A stretch of DNA of 64,000 nt from TMED8 sp038125725 (GTDB taxonomy: Bacteria; Pseudomonadota; Alphaproteobacteria; Rhodospirillales; Casp-alpha2): assembly GCA_038125725.1 (NCBI GenBank), contig JAYPEK010000001.1:62001-126000 (forward strand), given 5' to 3'. Shown here one piece after another: positions 7,980 to 18,722 of this stretch. Under the pieces are notes generated by a model. That model ran no database searches. It saw nothing but the letters and a program-made list of their open reading frames with translations, and had not been told where the DNA came from. Numbering within the stretch: the stretch's first letter is position 1; each line of letters opens with the position of its first letter. The position numbers and the translations under genes are program-made.

Positions 7980-8981
7980 ATGACCGACACCCGTTTCGAT
8001 GTCCTCGGCATCGGCAATGCCATCGTCGATATCCTCGCCCATGCGGAGGACGCGTTCCTCAGCGCCGAAGGCCTGGAGAAGGGCGCCATGGCATTGGTCG
8101 ATTCGGCCCGCGCCGGCGAGCTCTATTCGAAAGTCGGCCCGGCGGTGGAATGCTCCGGCGGGTCGGCGGCCAACACCATCGCCGGCCTGGCGTCCTTGGG
8201 CGGGCGCGCCGCCTTCATCGGCAAGGTCTGCAACGACCAGCTGGGCCAGGTGTTCCGCCACGACATCCAGGCCATGGGAGTCACCTTCGATACCCCCGCC
8301 GCGCCGGCCGGCGGCACGCCGACGGCGACCAGCCTGGTGCTCGTGTCGCCCGACGCCGAGCGCACCATGCAGACTTATCTTGGCGTTTGCGTCGAGTTGG
8401 GCCCCGACGACATCGACGAGGACCAGGTGGCGGCCTCCGCCATCACTTATCTCGAGGGCTATCTCTGGGATCCGCCGGCGGCGAAGGAGGCGTTCCTGAA
8501 GGCCGCCGACGTGGCGCACAAGGCCGGGCGCAAGGTGTCCTTGAGCCTGTCGGACCCGTTCTGCGTCGATCGCCACCGCGCCGATTTCCTGGATCTGGTG
8601 TCCGGGCACGTCGACATCCTGTTCGCCAACGAGGAAGAGATCGTCTCGCTCTACGAGGCCGACGAGTTCGACGCCGCCCTGCAGGCGGTCAAGGGCCACT
8701 GCGAGGTGGTGGCGCTGACGCGCGGCGCCAAGGGCTCGGTGGTGCTGGCCGGCGACGAGCTGCACGTGGTCGACGCCGACCCCATTGCACGCCTGGTCGA
8801 TACCACGGGTGCGGGCGACGCCTATGCGGCGGGCTTCCTCTATGGGCTGACGCAGGGCGACGACCTGGCGCGGTGCGCGCATATCGGCAACGTCGCCGCC
8901 GCCGAAGTCATTCAGCACATGGGCGCGCGCCCCGACCGGCCCCTGAAGGACCTGGTCGCCGCCAAACTGGGAGCGGCCTGA
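7980..8981 (+). CDS. PfkB-family carbohydrate/adenosine kinase
   Basis: 333-residue cytoplasmic kinase of the ribokinase fold. The N-terminal substrate-binding segment includes GIGNAIVDI and GGSAANTIAGLASLG. The C-terminal anion-hole and catalytic base motif DTTGAGDAYAAGFLYG is intact, with the Asp of GAGD as base. Alphaproteobacterial homologs with this organisation are often annotated adenosine kinase, but the substrate cannot be fixed from motifs. The ATG at 7980 has AGGAGA about 12 bases upstream and gives the usual length. typA starts 3 bases after its stop, so they are probably cotranscribed. Confidence 0.9.
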   Translation: MTDTRFDVLGIGNAIVDILAHAEDAFLSAEGLEKGAMALVDSARAGELYSKVGPAVECSGGSAANTIAGLASLGGRAAFIGKVCNDQLGQVFRHDIQAMGVTFDTPAAPAGGTPTATSLVLVSPDAERTMQTYLGVCVELGPDDIDEDQVAASAITYLEGYLWDPPAAKEAFLKAADVAHKAGRKVSLSLSDPFCVDRHRADFLDLVSGHVDILFANEEEIVSLYEADEFDAALQAVKGHCEVVALTRGAKGSVVLAGDELHVVDADPIARLVDTTGAGDAYAAGFLYGLTQGDDLARCAHIGNVAAAEVIQHMGARPDRPLKDLVAAKLGAA

Positions 8982-8984
8982 CGC

Positions 8985-10808
<1,824 letters not shown>

Positions 10809-10812
10809 GCGT

Positions 10813-12006
10813 TTGGCGTTGCAACCGGCAACGAAAACCACCGTCGAGGCCAGCGCCTTCTGGCGGCTGTTGCCGGCGGGGATGCGCCGGCGCTGGTGGC
10901 TGTTCCGCTGGACCGACGCCTTGCAGCGCATGCGATCGCTCAGCCGCGGTCGCAAGGGCTTGCTCGTCATCCGCATGGACGGCATCGGCGACATGGTGCT
11001 GTTCCGAAATAGTCTTGAGGAATACGCCGAGGCCTTCGACGTGCCGAAGGCGCAGATTTTCATTCTTGGCTGCAAGAGCTGGGTGAGCGTCACCGACCAA
11101 CTGTTTGAAGGCTATCACCTGATGGCCATCGACGAACACAAGTACGCCCGCCGGCTCCTTTACCGCATCTGGATCAACGCCCGGGTGCGGCGCTTGAACG
11201 TGGCGGTGACGGTTTGCGACGCCTATTTCCGCCGCGCCCTGATGGCCGACAGCCTGGCCCGTGTCGCCGGCGCGCCCCGCACCATTATGTCGCTCCCCTA
11301 CATCAACGGCCCGACGCGGGCGGAATATGACTGGTACCTGAGCCAGGTCTCCGACGTCATCGATACCGGCGCTTACCCCCGCCACGAAATCGAGCGCCAC
11401 GCCGCCTTCACCGCGCATTTCACCGGAAAGCCCCCAGCGCCCAGCGCGCCCCGGCTCACGTGGCGCGACAAGACGCCGCCGGTGCCGACCGACAGGCCCT
11501 ATGCGGTGCTCAATCCGGGCTCCAACGAATACGGTCGGCGCTGGCCCATGGCGCAGTATATCGAGCTCGCCCGCTGGCTGGCGGCGAAGGGCATGCGCGC
11601 CGTCTTCATCGGCAAGGCCGACGAGAAAGCCGCCGCCATTCCGGCCTCTGGAGATGTCGTCGACCTGACCGGCAAGACGACGCTGCCGGAAATGTTCGAC
11701 TTGATGAAGTCGGCGGCGCTGGTGGTTTCCAACGATACAGGCCCGGCGCATGTGGCCATCGGCTTGGGCGCGCCCAGCGTGGTTATCGTCGGCGGCGGGC
11801 ATTTCGGTTGTTTCGTTCCGTACCCAGAAGGGGTGCGGCCGGAAACCGCGCGCTTCGTCTATCAGCGGATGGAGTGCTATCATTGCTTCTGGCGCTGTCA
11901 CAAGCGGGCGGACGCGAAGGACTCGTTCCCTTGCGTCGCCGCCGTCACCATGGAGCAAGTGCAAGGGGCCTGTGAGGAATTGCTGAACCCGGCAACGGCA
12001 AGATGA
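10813..12006 (+). CDS. Glycosyltransferase family 9 (heptosyltransferase-like)
   Basis: 397-residue GT-B enzyme of the ADP-heptose:LPS heptosyltransferase family. The N-terminal half carries LLVIRMDGIGDMVLF, the usual opening strand-loop. The C-terminal half has NPGSNEYGRRWP near residue 232 and SNDTGPAHVAIGLGAPSVVI near residue 305, the nucleotide-sugar site. A Cys-rich tail (CYHCFWRC) follows. The proposed start is TTG, 4 bases after typA; no close ATG precedes the conserved region. Its stop overlaps the AmpG-like start (ATGA). The acceptor is likely LPS core or another envelope glycan. Confidence 0.88.
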   Translation: MALQPATKTTVEASAFWRLLPAGMRRRWWLFRWTDALQRMRSLSRGRKGLLVIRMDGIGDMVLFRNSLEEYAEAFDVPKAQIFILGCKSWVSVTDQLFEGYHLMAIDEHKYARRLLYRIWINARVRRLNVAVTVCDAYFRRALMADSLARVAGAPRTIMSLPYINGPTRAEYDWYLSQVSDVIDTGAYPRHEIERHAAFTAHFTGKPPAPSAPRLTWRDKTPPVPTDRPYAVLNPGSNEYGRRWPMAQYIELARWLAAKGMRAVFIGKADEKAAAIPASGDVVDLTGKTTLPEMFDLMKSAALVVSNDTGPAHVAIGLGAPSVVIVGGGHFGCFVPYPEGVRPETARFVYQRMECYHCFWRCHKRADAKDSFPCVAAVTMEQVQGACEELLNPATAR

Positions 12007-13289
12007 AGAGCTGGGCGCAATCGGCGGCGGTCTATACCCAGCCGCGCGTGCTGGCGTTTCTGTTTCTGGGCTTTTCATCGGGCCTGCCGTTCGGCGTCGT
12101 CGCCGAGCCGCTGACCGCGTGGCTGGCCGAATCGGGCGCCAGCAAGACCGCCATCGGTCTGTTCGCGCTGGTCAGCCTGCCCTACTCCTTGAAATTCATC
12201 TGGGCGCCGTTGATGGATCACCTGCCCCTGCCGGTGATGACGCGGCTGTTCGGCCGCCGGCGCGGTTGGGCGCTGGTGACGCAGGTCTTGTTGCTGGCCG
12301 CCGTGCTGGGGTTGGGTCTCACCGATCCGGCGACGGACCTCTGGTGGACGGCGGCCTTCGCGCTCGTCGTCACCTTCGCCTCGGCCAGCCAGGACATCGT
12401 CGTCGATGCCTACCGGGTCGAGGTGTTGTCCGAAGACCAACTCGCCGCCGGCGCCGCCACCGCCACGTTCGGCTGGCGGTTGGGCCAGGTGGGGTCGGGC
12501 GCAGCTGGGCTGATCCTGGCCGACATGTTCCCCTGGTCCTGGGTCTATGTGGGGATGGCGGCGCTGGTGCTGGTCGGCATCATCGCCATCTTGATGAACC
12601 CGGAGCCCGAGACCGACGCGCCGAAGCCGATCCACGAACTGGGCGCCTGGCTGAAGGACGCCGTCGTCGGGCCGTTCCAGGATTTCGTCGTGCGGCCGGG
12701 CTGGATCGCCATCGTGCTGTTCGTGCTCTTGTACAAGTTCGGCGACGCGGTGCTGTCGATCATGAAGATCCCGTTCTTCCTCGAGATCGGCTTCACCAAG
12801 ACCGAGATCGCCGAGATCGCCAAGATTTTCGGCTTCAACGCCATCATCGCCGGCGGCTTTCTGGGCGGCCTGGTGCTGGCGCGCACCGGCATCCTGACGG
12901 GGTTGATGATCTGCGGCGTCTTGATGGCGGCGTCCAACCTGGTCTTCGTCGCCCAGGCCTGGGCCGGGCATGATTTGGTCTGGCTGACGGTCACCATCGC
13001 GGTCGAGAACATCACCACCGGCATGGGCACCACGGCCTTCGTCGCCTATCTGTCGAGCCTCTGCCACTCGGCCTACACGGCGACGCAATATGCGCTGCTC
13101 ACATCGCTGATGGCCTTTTCGCGCACCGTCATGTCGTCGGGCGCGGGGTGGCTGGCGGAGCGCGTCGATTGGGTCAGCTTCTTCATCATCACCACCGTCG
13201 CCGCGGTGCCGGGGCTTCTGGTGTTGGCCTGGCTGATGCGCAGCGCGGCAGCGGAAAAGCCGCTGGCCAATGCCGGGGGGAGCGATTAA
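12003..13289 (+). CDS. AmpG-like major facilitator permease
   Basis: 428-residue inner-membrane transporter with about 12 hydrophobic helices. The opening region (FLFLGFSSGLPFGV, then LPYSLKFIWAPLMDHLPLP) is characteristic of AmpG, which imports anhydro-muropeptides for peptidoglycan recycling; ASQDIVVDAYRVE is also typical. It overlaps the upstream glycosyltransferase by 4 bases, so translation is probably coupled. Substrate assignment rests on family resemblance. Other murein genes in the window (murJ, the Bax-like glucosaminidase) fit but are not adjacent. Confidence 0.88.
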   Translation: MKSWAQSAAVYTQPRVLAFLFLGFSSGLPFGVVAEPLTAWLAESGASKTAIGLFALVSLPYSLKFIWAPLMDHLPLPVMTRLFGRRRGWALVTQVLLLAAVLGLGLTDPATDLWWTAAFALVVTFASASQDIVVDAYRVEVLSEDQLAAGAATATFGWRLGQVGSGAAGLILADMFPWSWVYVGMAALVLVGIIAILMNPEPETDAPKPIHELGAWLKDAVVGPFQDFVVRPGWIAIVLFVLLYKFGDAVLSIMKIPFFLEIGFTKTEIAEIAKIFGFNAIIAGGFLGGLVLARTGILTGLMICGVLMAASNLVFVAQAWAGHDLVWLTVTIAVENITTGMGTTAFVAYLSSLCHSAYTATQYALLTSLMAFSRTVMSSGAGWLAERVDWVSFFIITTVAAVPGLLVLAWLMRSAAAEKPLANAGGSD

Positions 13290-13336
13290 AACCCTCGCGG
13301 TTGCGGGGGAAAGCAACAGGACAAGGAATTCGAGCC

Positions 13337-13921
13337 ATGGATATCAACCAGATTCCGGCCGGCGACAATCCGCCCTATGACGTCAACGTCATCATCGAAA
13401 TCCCCATCGGCGGCAATCCGGTGAAGTACGAGTTGGACAAGAAGTCGGGCGCCATGTACGTCGACCGCTTCCTGCACACGGCCATGTACTATCCCTGCAA
13501 CTACGGCTTCATCCCGCACACGCTGTCGGAAGACGGCGATCCGGCCGACGCCGCGGTGCTCGGCCAGATTCCGGTGATTCCGGGCGTCATCATCCGGTCC
13601 CGCCCCATTGGCGTGCTGGTGATGGAAGACGAGGCCGGCATCGATGAGAAGATCCTCTGCGTGCCGGTTGACGACCTACATCCCTACTATGGCGACGTCG
13701 GTTCCTACCGTGACATCCGCCCCATTCAACTGGAGCAGATCCAGCATTTCTTCGAGCACTACAAAGACCTGGAAAAGAATAAGTGGGTCAAGGTGCAGCG
13801 CTGGGGCGAGGCGGAAGAGGCCATGGACCTGATCCGTCAGGCCATGGAGCGCGACCAGGAGAAGGTTGCCGCCGAGCAGCAAGCCACGCGTGGCGACCAC
13901 GGCATCAATCCCGACGGCTAG
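13337..13921 (+). CDS. ppa: Inorganic pyrophosphatase (family I)
   Basis: 194-residue soluble Mg-dependent enzyme hydrolysing pyrophosphate from biosynthetic reactions. Family I ligands are present: YPCNYGFIPHTLSEDGDPAD with the DGDPxD signature, and MEDEAGIDEKILCVP corresponding to the D-E-x-G-x-D-x-K segment. The residue after DGDPADA is Ala rather than the common Val/Leu, a mild deviation. The C-terminus carries about 20 extra charged residues. The start at 13337 gives the family N-terminus; the longer frame overlaps the upstream permease gene. Confidence 0.97.
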   Translation: MDINQIPAGDNPPYDVNVIIEIPIGGNPVKYELDKKSGAMYVDRFLHTAMYYPCNYGFIPHTLSEDGDPADAAVLGQIPVIPGVIIRSRPIGVLVMEDEAGIDEKILCVPVDDLHPYYGDVGSYRDIRPIQLEQIQHFFEHYKDLEKNKWVKVQRWGEAEEAMDLIRQAMERDQEKVAAEQQATRGDHGINPDG

Positions 13922-13948
13922 GTTCTTTTCGCTCCGCTCCGGCGTGAT

Positions 13949-14476
13949 ATGATTCGCGCCATGCCGACCCCGCCGGAAGTCATCGTCGCCGACATCACCA
14001 CCCTCGACGTGGACGCCATCGTCAACGCCGCCAATGAGAGTCTCTTGGGCGGTGGCGGCGTCGACGGCGCCATCCATTCCGCCGCCGGTCCGGGACTGCT
14101 GGTCGAGTGCAAGACGCTGGGCGGCTGCCCCACCGGCGAGGCGAAGATCACCAAGGGCTACAACCTGACGGCACGGCACGTGATCCATACCGTCGGGCCG
14201 ATCTGGCAGGGCGGGCATGCCAATGAAGAGGCGCTGCTGGCGAGCTGCTACCGGCGCTCGCTCGAAATCGCCGAGGCCGAGGGCCTCACCTCCATCGCCT
14301 TTCCTGCCATCTCCACCGGCGTCTACCGCTTCCCGCCCGAGCGCGCCGCCGAAATCGCCGTCGCCACGGTGACGGATTTCCTTAAAACCGCGCGCGCCGT
14401 CGAGCGCGTCATCTTCTGCTGCTTCGGCGCGCCGTCGGCGGCGCTGCACCGCCGGGCGCTTGGCATTTCGGAATAA
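13949..14476 (+). CDS. Macro-domain protein (O-acetyl-ADP-ribose deacetylase-like)
   Basis: 175-residue single macro domain binding ADP-ribose derivatives. Motifs include IVADITTLDVDAIVNAANES with the conserved Asn, the Gly-rich LGGGGVDGAIHSAAG, and AFPAISTGVYRFP with the phosphate-binding loop. This pattern matches the YmdB/MacroD type, which hydrolyses O-acetyl-ADP-ribose or mono-ADP-ribosyl groups. A start at 13961 (MPTPPE) is equally possible. It is followed after 6 bases by an FAD oxidoreductase gene; no sirtuin or ADP-ribosyltransferase is nearby. Confidence 0.93.
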   Translation: MIRAMPTPPEVIVADITTLDVDAIVNAANESLLGGGGVDGAIHSAAGPGLLVECKTLGGCPTGEAKITKGYNLTARHVIHTVGPIWQGGHANEEALLASCYRRSLEIAEAEGLTSIAFPAISTGVYRFPPERAAEIAVATVTDFLKTARAVERVIFCCFGAPSAALHRRALGISE

Positions 14477-14482
14477 CCCAAC

Positions 14483-15799
14483 ATGACCGTCGACCCCGCC
14501 CTGTTCCATCCTGACTATAAACCCGAGCCCTTCTGGTGGGAGGCGGCCAGGCCGTCCACGCGTTATTCTGAAGACCTTCCGGACAAGGCGGAGATCGTCA
14601 TCATCGGCAGCGGCTATACCGGGCTGTCGGCGGCGCTGGAGCTCCGCCGCGCCGGCCGCGACGTCCAGGTGGTGGATGCGGGGCTGTTGGGCGGCGCCGC
14701 CAGTTCGCGCTCCGGCGGCGGCGTCAGCGCCGGGGTCAACCTGGGGAAGGGGCTCGCCGGCGGGCCCGGACAGAAAAGCCAGGCCGAAGCGCTTCTGGGC
14801 GAGAGCCTGGCCGCCTTCGAATTCCTGGTCGGGCTGATCGAGAAGGAAGGCATCGACTGCCACCTGGAGAAGCGCGGGCGGTTTCTGGGCGCCAACGCGC
14901 CCGGCCAGTTTCCGGAACTGGTGAAGAAGGTCGAGATGCTGAACCGCGTCGTCGGCCTCGGCGCCAAGGCGGTGCCGAGGGAACGGCAGCGCGAGGAGAT
15001 CGGCAGCGACTATTATTACGGCGGCTTCACCATCGAGCGCGCCGGCAAGCTGCACCCGGCACTTTACTACCAAGGCCTGTTGGAGCTCTGCCACAAGGCC
15101 GGCGTGCGCTTCACCGCCGAATGCGCGGTGACGGGTGTTTCCGGCAGGGAAGGGGACTTCCAGGTGATGACGGCCAAGGGACCCTGCCGCGCCGAACAGG
15201 TGATCGTCGCCACCAACGGCTACACCGGCGAGCTGACGCCGAAGCTCCGGCGCAAGCTGGTGCCGATTTCCAGCCAGATCATCGTCACCGAGGAACTGCC
15301 GGAAGACCTGGCGCGCGAGCTGATCCCCAACGGCCGCACCATTTCCGAGAGTGCGCGGATCACCTGCTATTACCGGCTTCTGCCGGGCGACCGGCGGGTG
15401 ATGTTCGGCGGCCGCGCGCGCTTCCACGACGTGCCGGCGGAAACCAGCGCCGCCATCCTGCACGGCATGATGACGACGCGCTGGCCGCAACTGAAGGATG
15501 CGCGCATCACCCATTCCTGGTCCGGCTTCGTCGCCATGACCATGGATTCGCTGCCGCATATCGGGCTCGAGAAGGGCATGCATTATGGTGCCGGCTGCAA
15601 TGGCTCGGGCGTGGCGATGATGACCTATCTGGGTTACCGGGTGGCCCGGCGGATTCTCGACGGAGAAACGGATAGCGGTTTCGCCGCGATTCCCCACGCC
15701 GACGTGCCGGTGCCGTTCTATTCCGGCGATCCCTGGTTCTTGCCCCTCATCGGCGGCTACTATCGTCTGCGCGACCGCTGGGACCGGGCGCGCGGCTGA
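14483..15799 (+). CDS. FAD-dependent oxidoreductase of the DAO/DadA family
   Basis: 438-residue flavoprotein. The dinucleotide-binding fold is EIVIIGSGYTGLSAALELRR at about residues 35-55, followed by an Arg and Asp expected to hold the ribose. A second FAD contact is YGAGCNGSGVAMMTYLG near the C-terminus. The arrangement, with FWWEAARPSTRY at the N-terminus, resembles amine oxidases such as gamma-glutamylputrescine oxidase and related D-amino-acid dehydrogenases. The substrate is not determined by neighbours. It starts 6 bases after the macro-domain gene and is probably cotranscribed. Confidence 0.9.
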   Translation: MTVDPALFHPDYKPEPFWWEAARPSTRYSEDLPDKAEIVIIGSGYTGLSAALELRRAGRDVQVVDAGLLGGAASSRSGGGVSAGVNLGKGLAGGPGQKSQAEALLGESLAAFEFLVGLIEKEGIDCHLEKRGRFLGANAPGQFPELVKKVEMLNRVVGLGAKAVPRERQREEIGSDYYYGGFTIERAGKLHPALYYQGLLELCHKAGVRFTAECAVTGVSGREGDFQVMTAKGPCRAEQVIVATNGYTGELTPKLRRKLVPISSQIIVTEELPEDLARELIPNGRTISESARITCYYRLLPGDRRVMFGGRARFHDVPAETSAAILHGMMTTRWPQLKDARITHSWSGFVAMTMDSLPHIGLEKGMHYGAGCNGSGVAMMTYLGYRVARRILDGETDSGFAAIPHADVPVPFYSGDPWFLPLIGGYYRLRDRWDRARG

Positions 15800-15883
15800 A
15801 CAATCATTCGCCGCCCTGCTGTCGCCTTGGCGCCGCCACATTCAGACTTTATTGAGGCTTTCGGGGATAGCTTTCGTGCGGAC

Positions 15884-16048
15884 ATGAAACCGCGCATTGC
15901 TCATCTCTGGCATTTCCAGGGCCGCCCGCCGTCGTGGGTGGATTTGGCCCGGCCGTCGTCGAAGCTGGCGGCGCAACGCAAGGACGTGCTCGCCCGCGAA
16001 CGCCCCGGGCGCGACGACGACGGCAAGGACGGGCTGGAAACCGCATGA
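15884..16048 (+). CDS. Possible small ORF coupled to murJ
   Basis: A 54-residue frame (MKPRIAHLWHFQGRPPSWVD at the N-terminus, very basic and acidic C-terminus) whose TGA overlaps the murJ ATG as ATGA, the geometry of translational coupling. The frame is open back to an ATG at 15827. I recognise no domain. It occupies most of the 245 bases between the oxidoreductase and murJ. It may be real or chance in high-GC DNA. Confidence 0.3.
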   Translation: MKPRIAHLWHFQGRPPSWVDLARPSSKLAAQRKDVLARERPGRDDDGKDGLETA

Positions 16049-17592
16049 ACCTGTTGAAGGCCATCACCACGGTCGGCGGTTACACGATGATGAGCCGCGT
16101 CTTCGGTTTCGCGCGCGACATCCTGATCGCCTCGGTGCTGGGGGCCGGCGCGGTGGCCGACTGTTTCTTCGTCGCCTTCCGCTTTCCCAACCTGTTCCGG
16201 CGCCTGTTCGCCGAGGGCGCTTTTGCCGCGGCCTTCGTGCCCCTGTTCGCCGGGCAGTTGGAGAAAAACGGCAAGGCCGCCGCCAAGGCCTTCGCCGACG
16301 GCGCCTTCACGGTGTTGTTTTTGGCGCTTGTGCTGTTCGTCGCCGCCATGGAAGTCGCCATGCCCTGGGCCATGTGGGTGCTCGCACCCGGCTTCGATGC
16401 CGTCCCGGGCAAGATGGCGCTGGCGACCGAGCTGTCGCGCATCGCCTTTCCGTATTTGCTGTTCATCTCATTGGTGTCGTTGCAGTCGGGCGTCTTGAAC
16501 TCGCTCGGCAAGTTCGCCGCCGCCGCCGCCGCGCCGGTGCTTCTCAACCTCACCCTGATCGCCGCCATGCTGGTTTTCGCCGACGGCGAGGATACGGCGG
16601 GGCATGTGCTGTCCTGGGGTGTTTTCGCCGCAGGCGTCATCCAGTTTCTCTGGCTCGCTTACCACTGCAAGCGCGAGGGGCTGCCGGTCGGTTGGCGCCG
16701 GCCCCGGCTGACGCCGGAGATTCGGCTCCTGGGGCGGCGCATCCTGCCCGTCGTCTTCGGCGCCAGCCTCTATCAGATCAATCTCGTGATCGGTACCATC
16801 CTGGCCTCGCTGGTTTCCGACGGCGCGGTGTCGTTCCTTTATTATGCCGACCGCGTCACGCAATTGCCCTTGGGCGTCGTCGGCGTCGCGGTGGGAACGG
16901 CCCTGCTGCCGGCCCTTTCGCGGCAATTGTCAGCTGGCGACGAGGCCGCCGCCTCGGCCAGCCAGAACCGGGGGCTCGAGTTCGCCTTGCTGCTGACCCT
17001 GCCGGCGGCGGCGGCGCTGTTCGTCATCGCCGAGCCGATCATCCAGGTCTTGTTCCAGCGCGGCCAGTTCGGCGCCGCCGACACCCAGGCCACCGCCTGG
17101 GCCTTGATGGCCTACGCGACCGGGCTGCCGGCCTATGTGCTGATCCGGGTGCTGACGCCCGGTTTCTTCGCGCGCGAGGACACCAAGACGCCGGTGAAAA
17201 TCGCCGCCGCCGCGATGCTCGCCAATATCGTGCTCAATCTGATCCTGATGCAGGTCTGGGGGCATGTGGGCATCGCCGCCGCCGCCGCGGTCTCGGCTTG
17301 GATGAATGCCAGCCTGCTGGCGCTGACGCTCCGGCGCCGGGGGCAGCTCGCGCTCGACGACAGATTATCGGCGCGTTGGCCGCGCATCGTGCTGTCGAGC
17401 GCGCTGATGGCGGCGGCGCTCTATGGCGGAAGCCTGCTGCTGGCGGCCGGTCTTGCGGGTGGCGAGGCGGTCCGGGCGCTGGCGCTGGCGGCGCTGGTGA
17501 CGGGCGGGCTGGTGCTGTTCGGTCTGTTGGCGCAGATCACCGGCGCGGCGCACTGGCGCGACCTCAGGGGATTGCGGCGCGGGGCGGCTTGA
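16045..17592 (+). CDS. murJ: Lipid II flippase MurJ (MviN)
   Basis: 515-residue polytopic inner-membrane protein of the MOP superfamily that flips lipid-linked peptidoglycan precursors. The N-terminus TTVGGYTMMSRVFGFARDIL and the central PAALSRQ-like segment (GTALLPALSRQL) are diagnostic, with about 14 hydrophobic helices. Start MNLLKA at 16045 gives the family N-terminus; the longer frame adds a charged, non-conserved extension. It is followed 53 bases later by trpS. Confidence 0.97.
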   Translation: MNLLKAITTVGGYTMMSRVFGFARDILIASVLGAGAVADCFFVAFRFPNLFRRLFAEGAFAAAFVPLFAGQLEKNGKAAAKAFADGAFTVLFLALVLFVAAMEVAMPWAMWVLAPGFDAVPGKMALATELSRIAFPYLLFISLVSLQSGVLNSLGKFAAAAAAPVLLNLTLIAAMLVFADGEDTAGHVLSWGVFAAGVIQFLWLAYHCKREGLPVGWRRPRLTPEIRLLGRRILPVVFGASLYQINLVIGTILASLVSDGAVSFLYYADRVTQLPLGVVGVAVGTALLPALSRQLSAGDEAAASASQNRGLEFALLLTLPAAAALFVIAEPIIQVLFQRGQFGAADTQATAWALMAYATGLPAYVLIRVLTPGFFAREDTKTPVKIAAAAMLANIVLNLILMQVWGHVGIAAAAAVSAWMNASLLALTLRRRGQLALDDRLSARWPRIVLSSALMAAALYGGSLLLAAGLAGGEAVRALALAALVTGGLVLFGLLAQITGAAHWRDLRGLRRGAA

Positions 17593-17645
17593 CCGCCCCC
17601 GGCGGAGCCGCCATAACAGCCGCCGGATTTTAAGGATTTGTGGCG

Positions 17646-18647
17646 ATGAAACGTATCTTCTCCGGCGTTCAGCCGACCGGCAACCTGCACCTCGGCAACT
17701 ATCTCGGTGCCATCCGCAACTGGGTGCACCTGCAGGACGAGTTCGAGGACTGCCTGTTCTGCGTCGTCGATATGCACGCCATCACGGTCTGGCAGGACCC
17801 GGCCGATCTCCGCAACAACACCCGAGAAGTGGCGGCGGCGATGATCGCCGCCGGCGTCGACGCCGAGCGCAACATCATCTTCAACCAGAGCCAGGTTTCC
17901 GGCCATGCGGAACTGGCCTGGATCTTCAACTGCGTGGCGCGGCTCGGCTGGCTCGACCGCATGACCCAGTTCAAGGAGAAGGCCGGCAAGGACAAGGAGC
18001 GCGCGTCGGTCGGGCTCTACGCCTATCCGAACCTGATGGCCGCCGATATCCTGGTCTACAAGGGCACCCACGTGCCCGTCGGCGAGGACCAGAAGCAGCA
18101 CCTGGAACTGGCGCGCGATATCGCGGCGAAGTTCAACCACGACTATAAGAAAGAGCTGTTTCCCATCGTCGAGCCGCTGATCTTCGGCACCGCGACCCGG
18201 GTGATGAGCCTCAAGGACGGGTCGTCGAAGATGTCGAAGTCGGACCCGTCGGACCTGTCGCGCATCAACATGACCGACGATGCCGACGCCATCGGCCGCA
18301 AGATCAAGAAGGCCAAGACCGACCCCGACGCCCTGCCGAGCGAGCCCAAGGGCCTGGAAGGCCGCCCGGAAGCGGCCAACCTGGTCGGCATCTACGCGGC
18401 GCTTTCCGGGAAAGACGTCGCCGGCGTGCTGGCCGAATACGGCGGCCAGGGTTTCGGCGTCTTCAAGCCGGCCCTGGCGGAACTGGCGGTCGAGAAGCTG
18501 GGCCCGATCCAGGGCGAGGTGCGCCGCCTGATGGACGACCACGCCGCCGTCGATGCGGTGCTGCGGCGCGGCGCCGAACGCGCCCGGGCGCTGGCCGAAC
18601 CGATCCTCAAGGAAGTGCAGGATACCGTCGGCTTCCTGCACCCGTGA
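17646..18647 (+). CDS. trpS: Tryptophanyl-tRNA synthetase
   Basis: 333-residue class Ic aminoacyl-tRNA synthetase charging tRNA-Trp. The HIGH-equivalent is in GVQPTGNLHLGNYLGAI and the KMSKS loop is SSKMSKSDPSD. GEDQKQHLELARDIA is the conserved Gln/Asp-containing active-site segment. Length is normal. The ATG at 17646 is chosen because TAAGGA lies at good distance; an in-frame GTG at 17640 is too close to it. Tandem with murJ, an order I recall in other alphaproteobacteria. Confidence 0.98.
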   Translation: MKRIFSGVQPTGNLHLGNYLGAIRNWVHLQDEFEDCLFCVVDMHAITVWQDPADLRNNTREVAAAMIAAGVDAERNIIFNQSQVSGHAELAWIFNCVARLGWLDRMTQFKEKAGKDKERASVGLYAYPNLMAADILVYKGTHVPVGEDQKQHLELARDIAAKFNHDYKKELFPIVEPLIFGTATRVMSLKDGSSKMSKSDPSDLSRINMTDDADAIGRKIKKAKTDPDALPSEPKGLEGRPEAANLVGIYAALSGKDVAGVLAEYGGQGFGVFKPALAELAVEKLGPIQGEVRRLMDDHAAVDAVLRRGAERARALAEPILKEVQDTVGFLHP

Positions 18648-18722
18648 CGCGTCCGGCATTGACTCAAGCCCGCCGCCGCCCCATCTAGGGTTCATCAGCT
18701 GCCAAAGGAGCCAAGCAAGGCC

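Noticed and set aside
13676..15841. 721-codon reverse frame opposite ppa, the macro-domain gene and the FAD oxidoreductase
   Set aside because: Antisense to three genes with clear motifs; composition typical of a shadow frame.
15849..16070. Reverse 73-codon frame opposite the start of murJ
   Set aside because: Arg/Pro-rich shadow with no ribosome site; the forward frame coupled to murJ is a better candidate.
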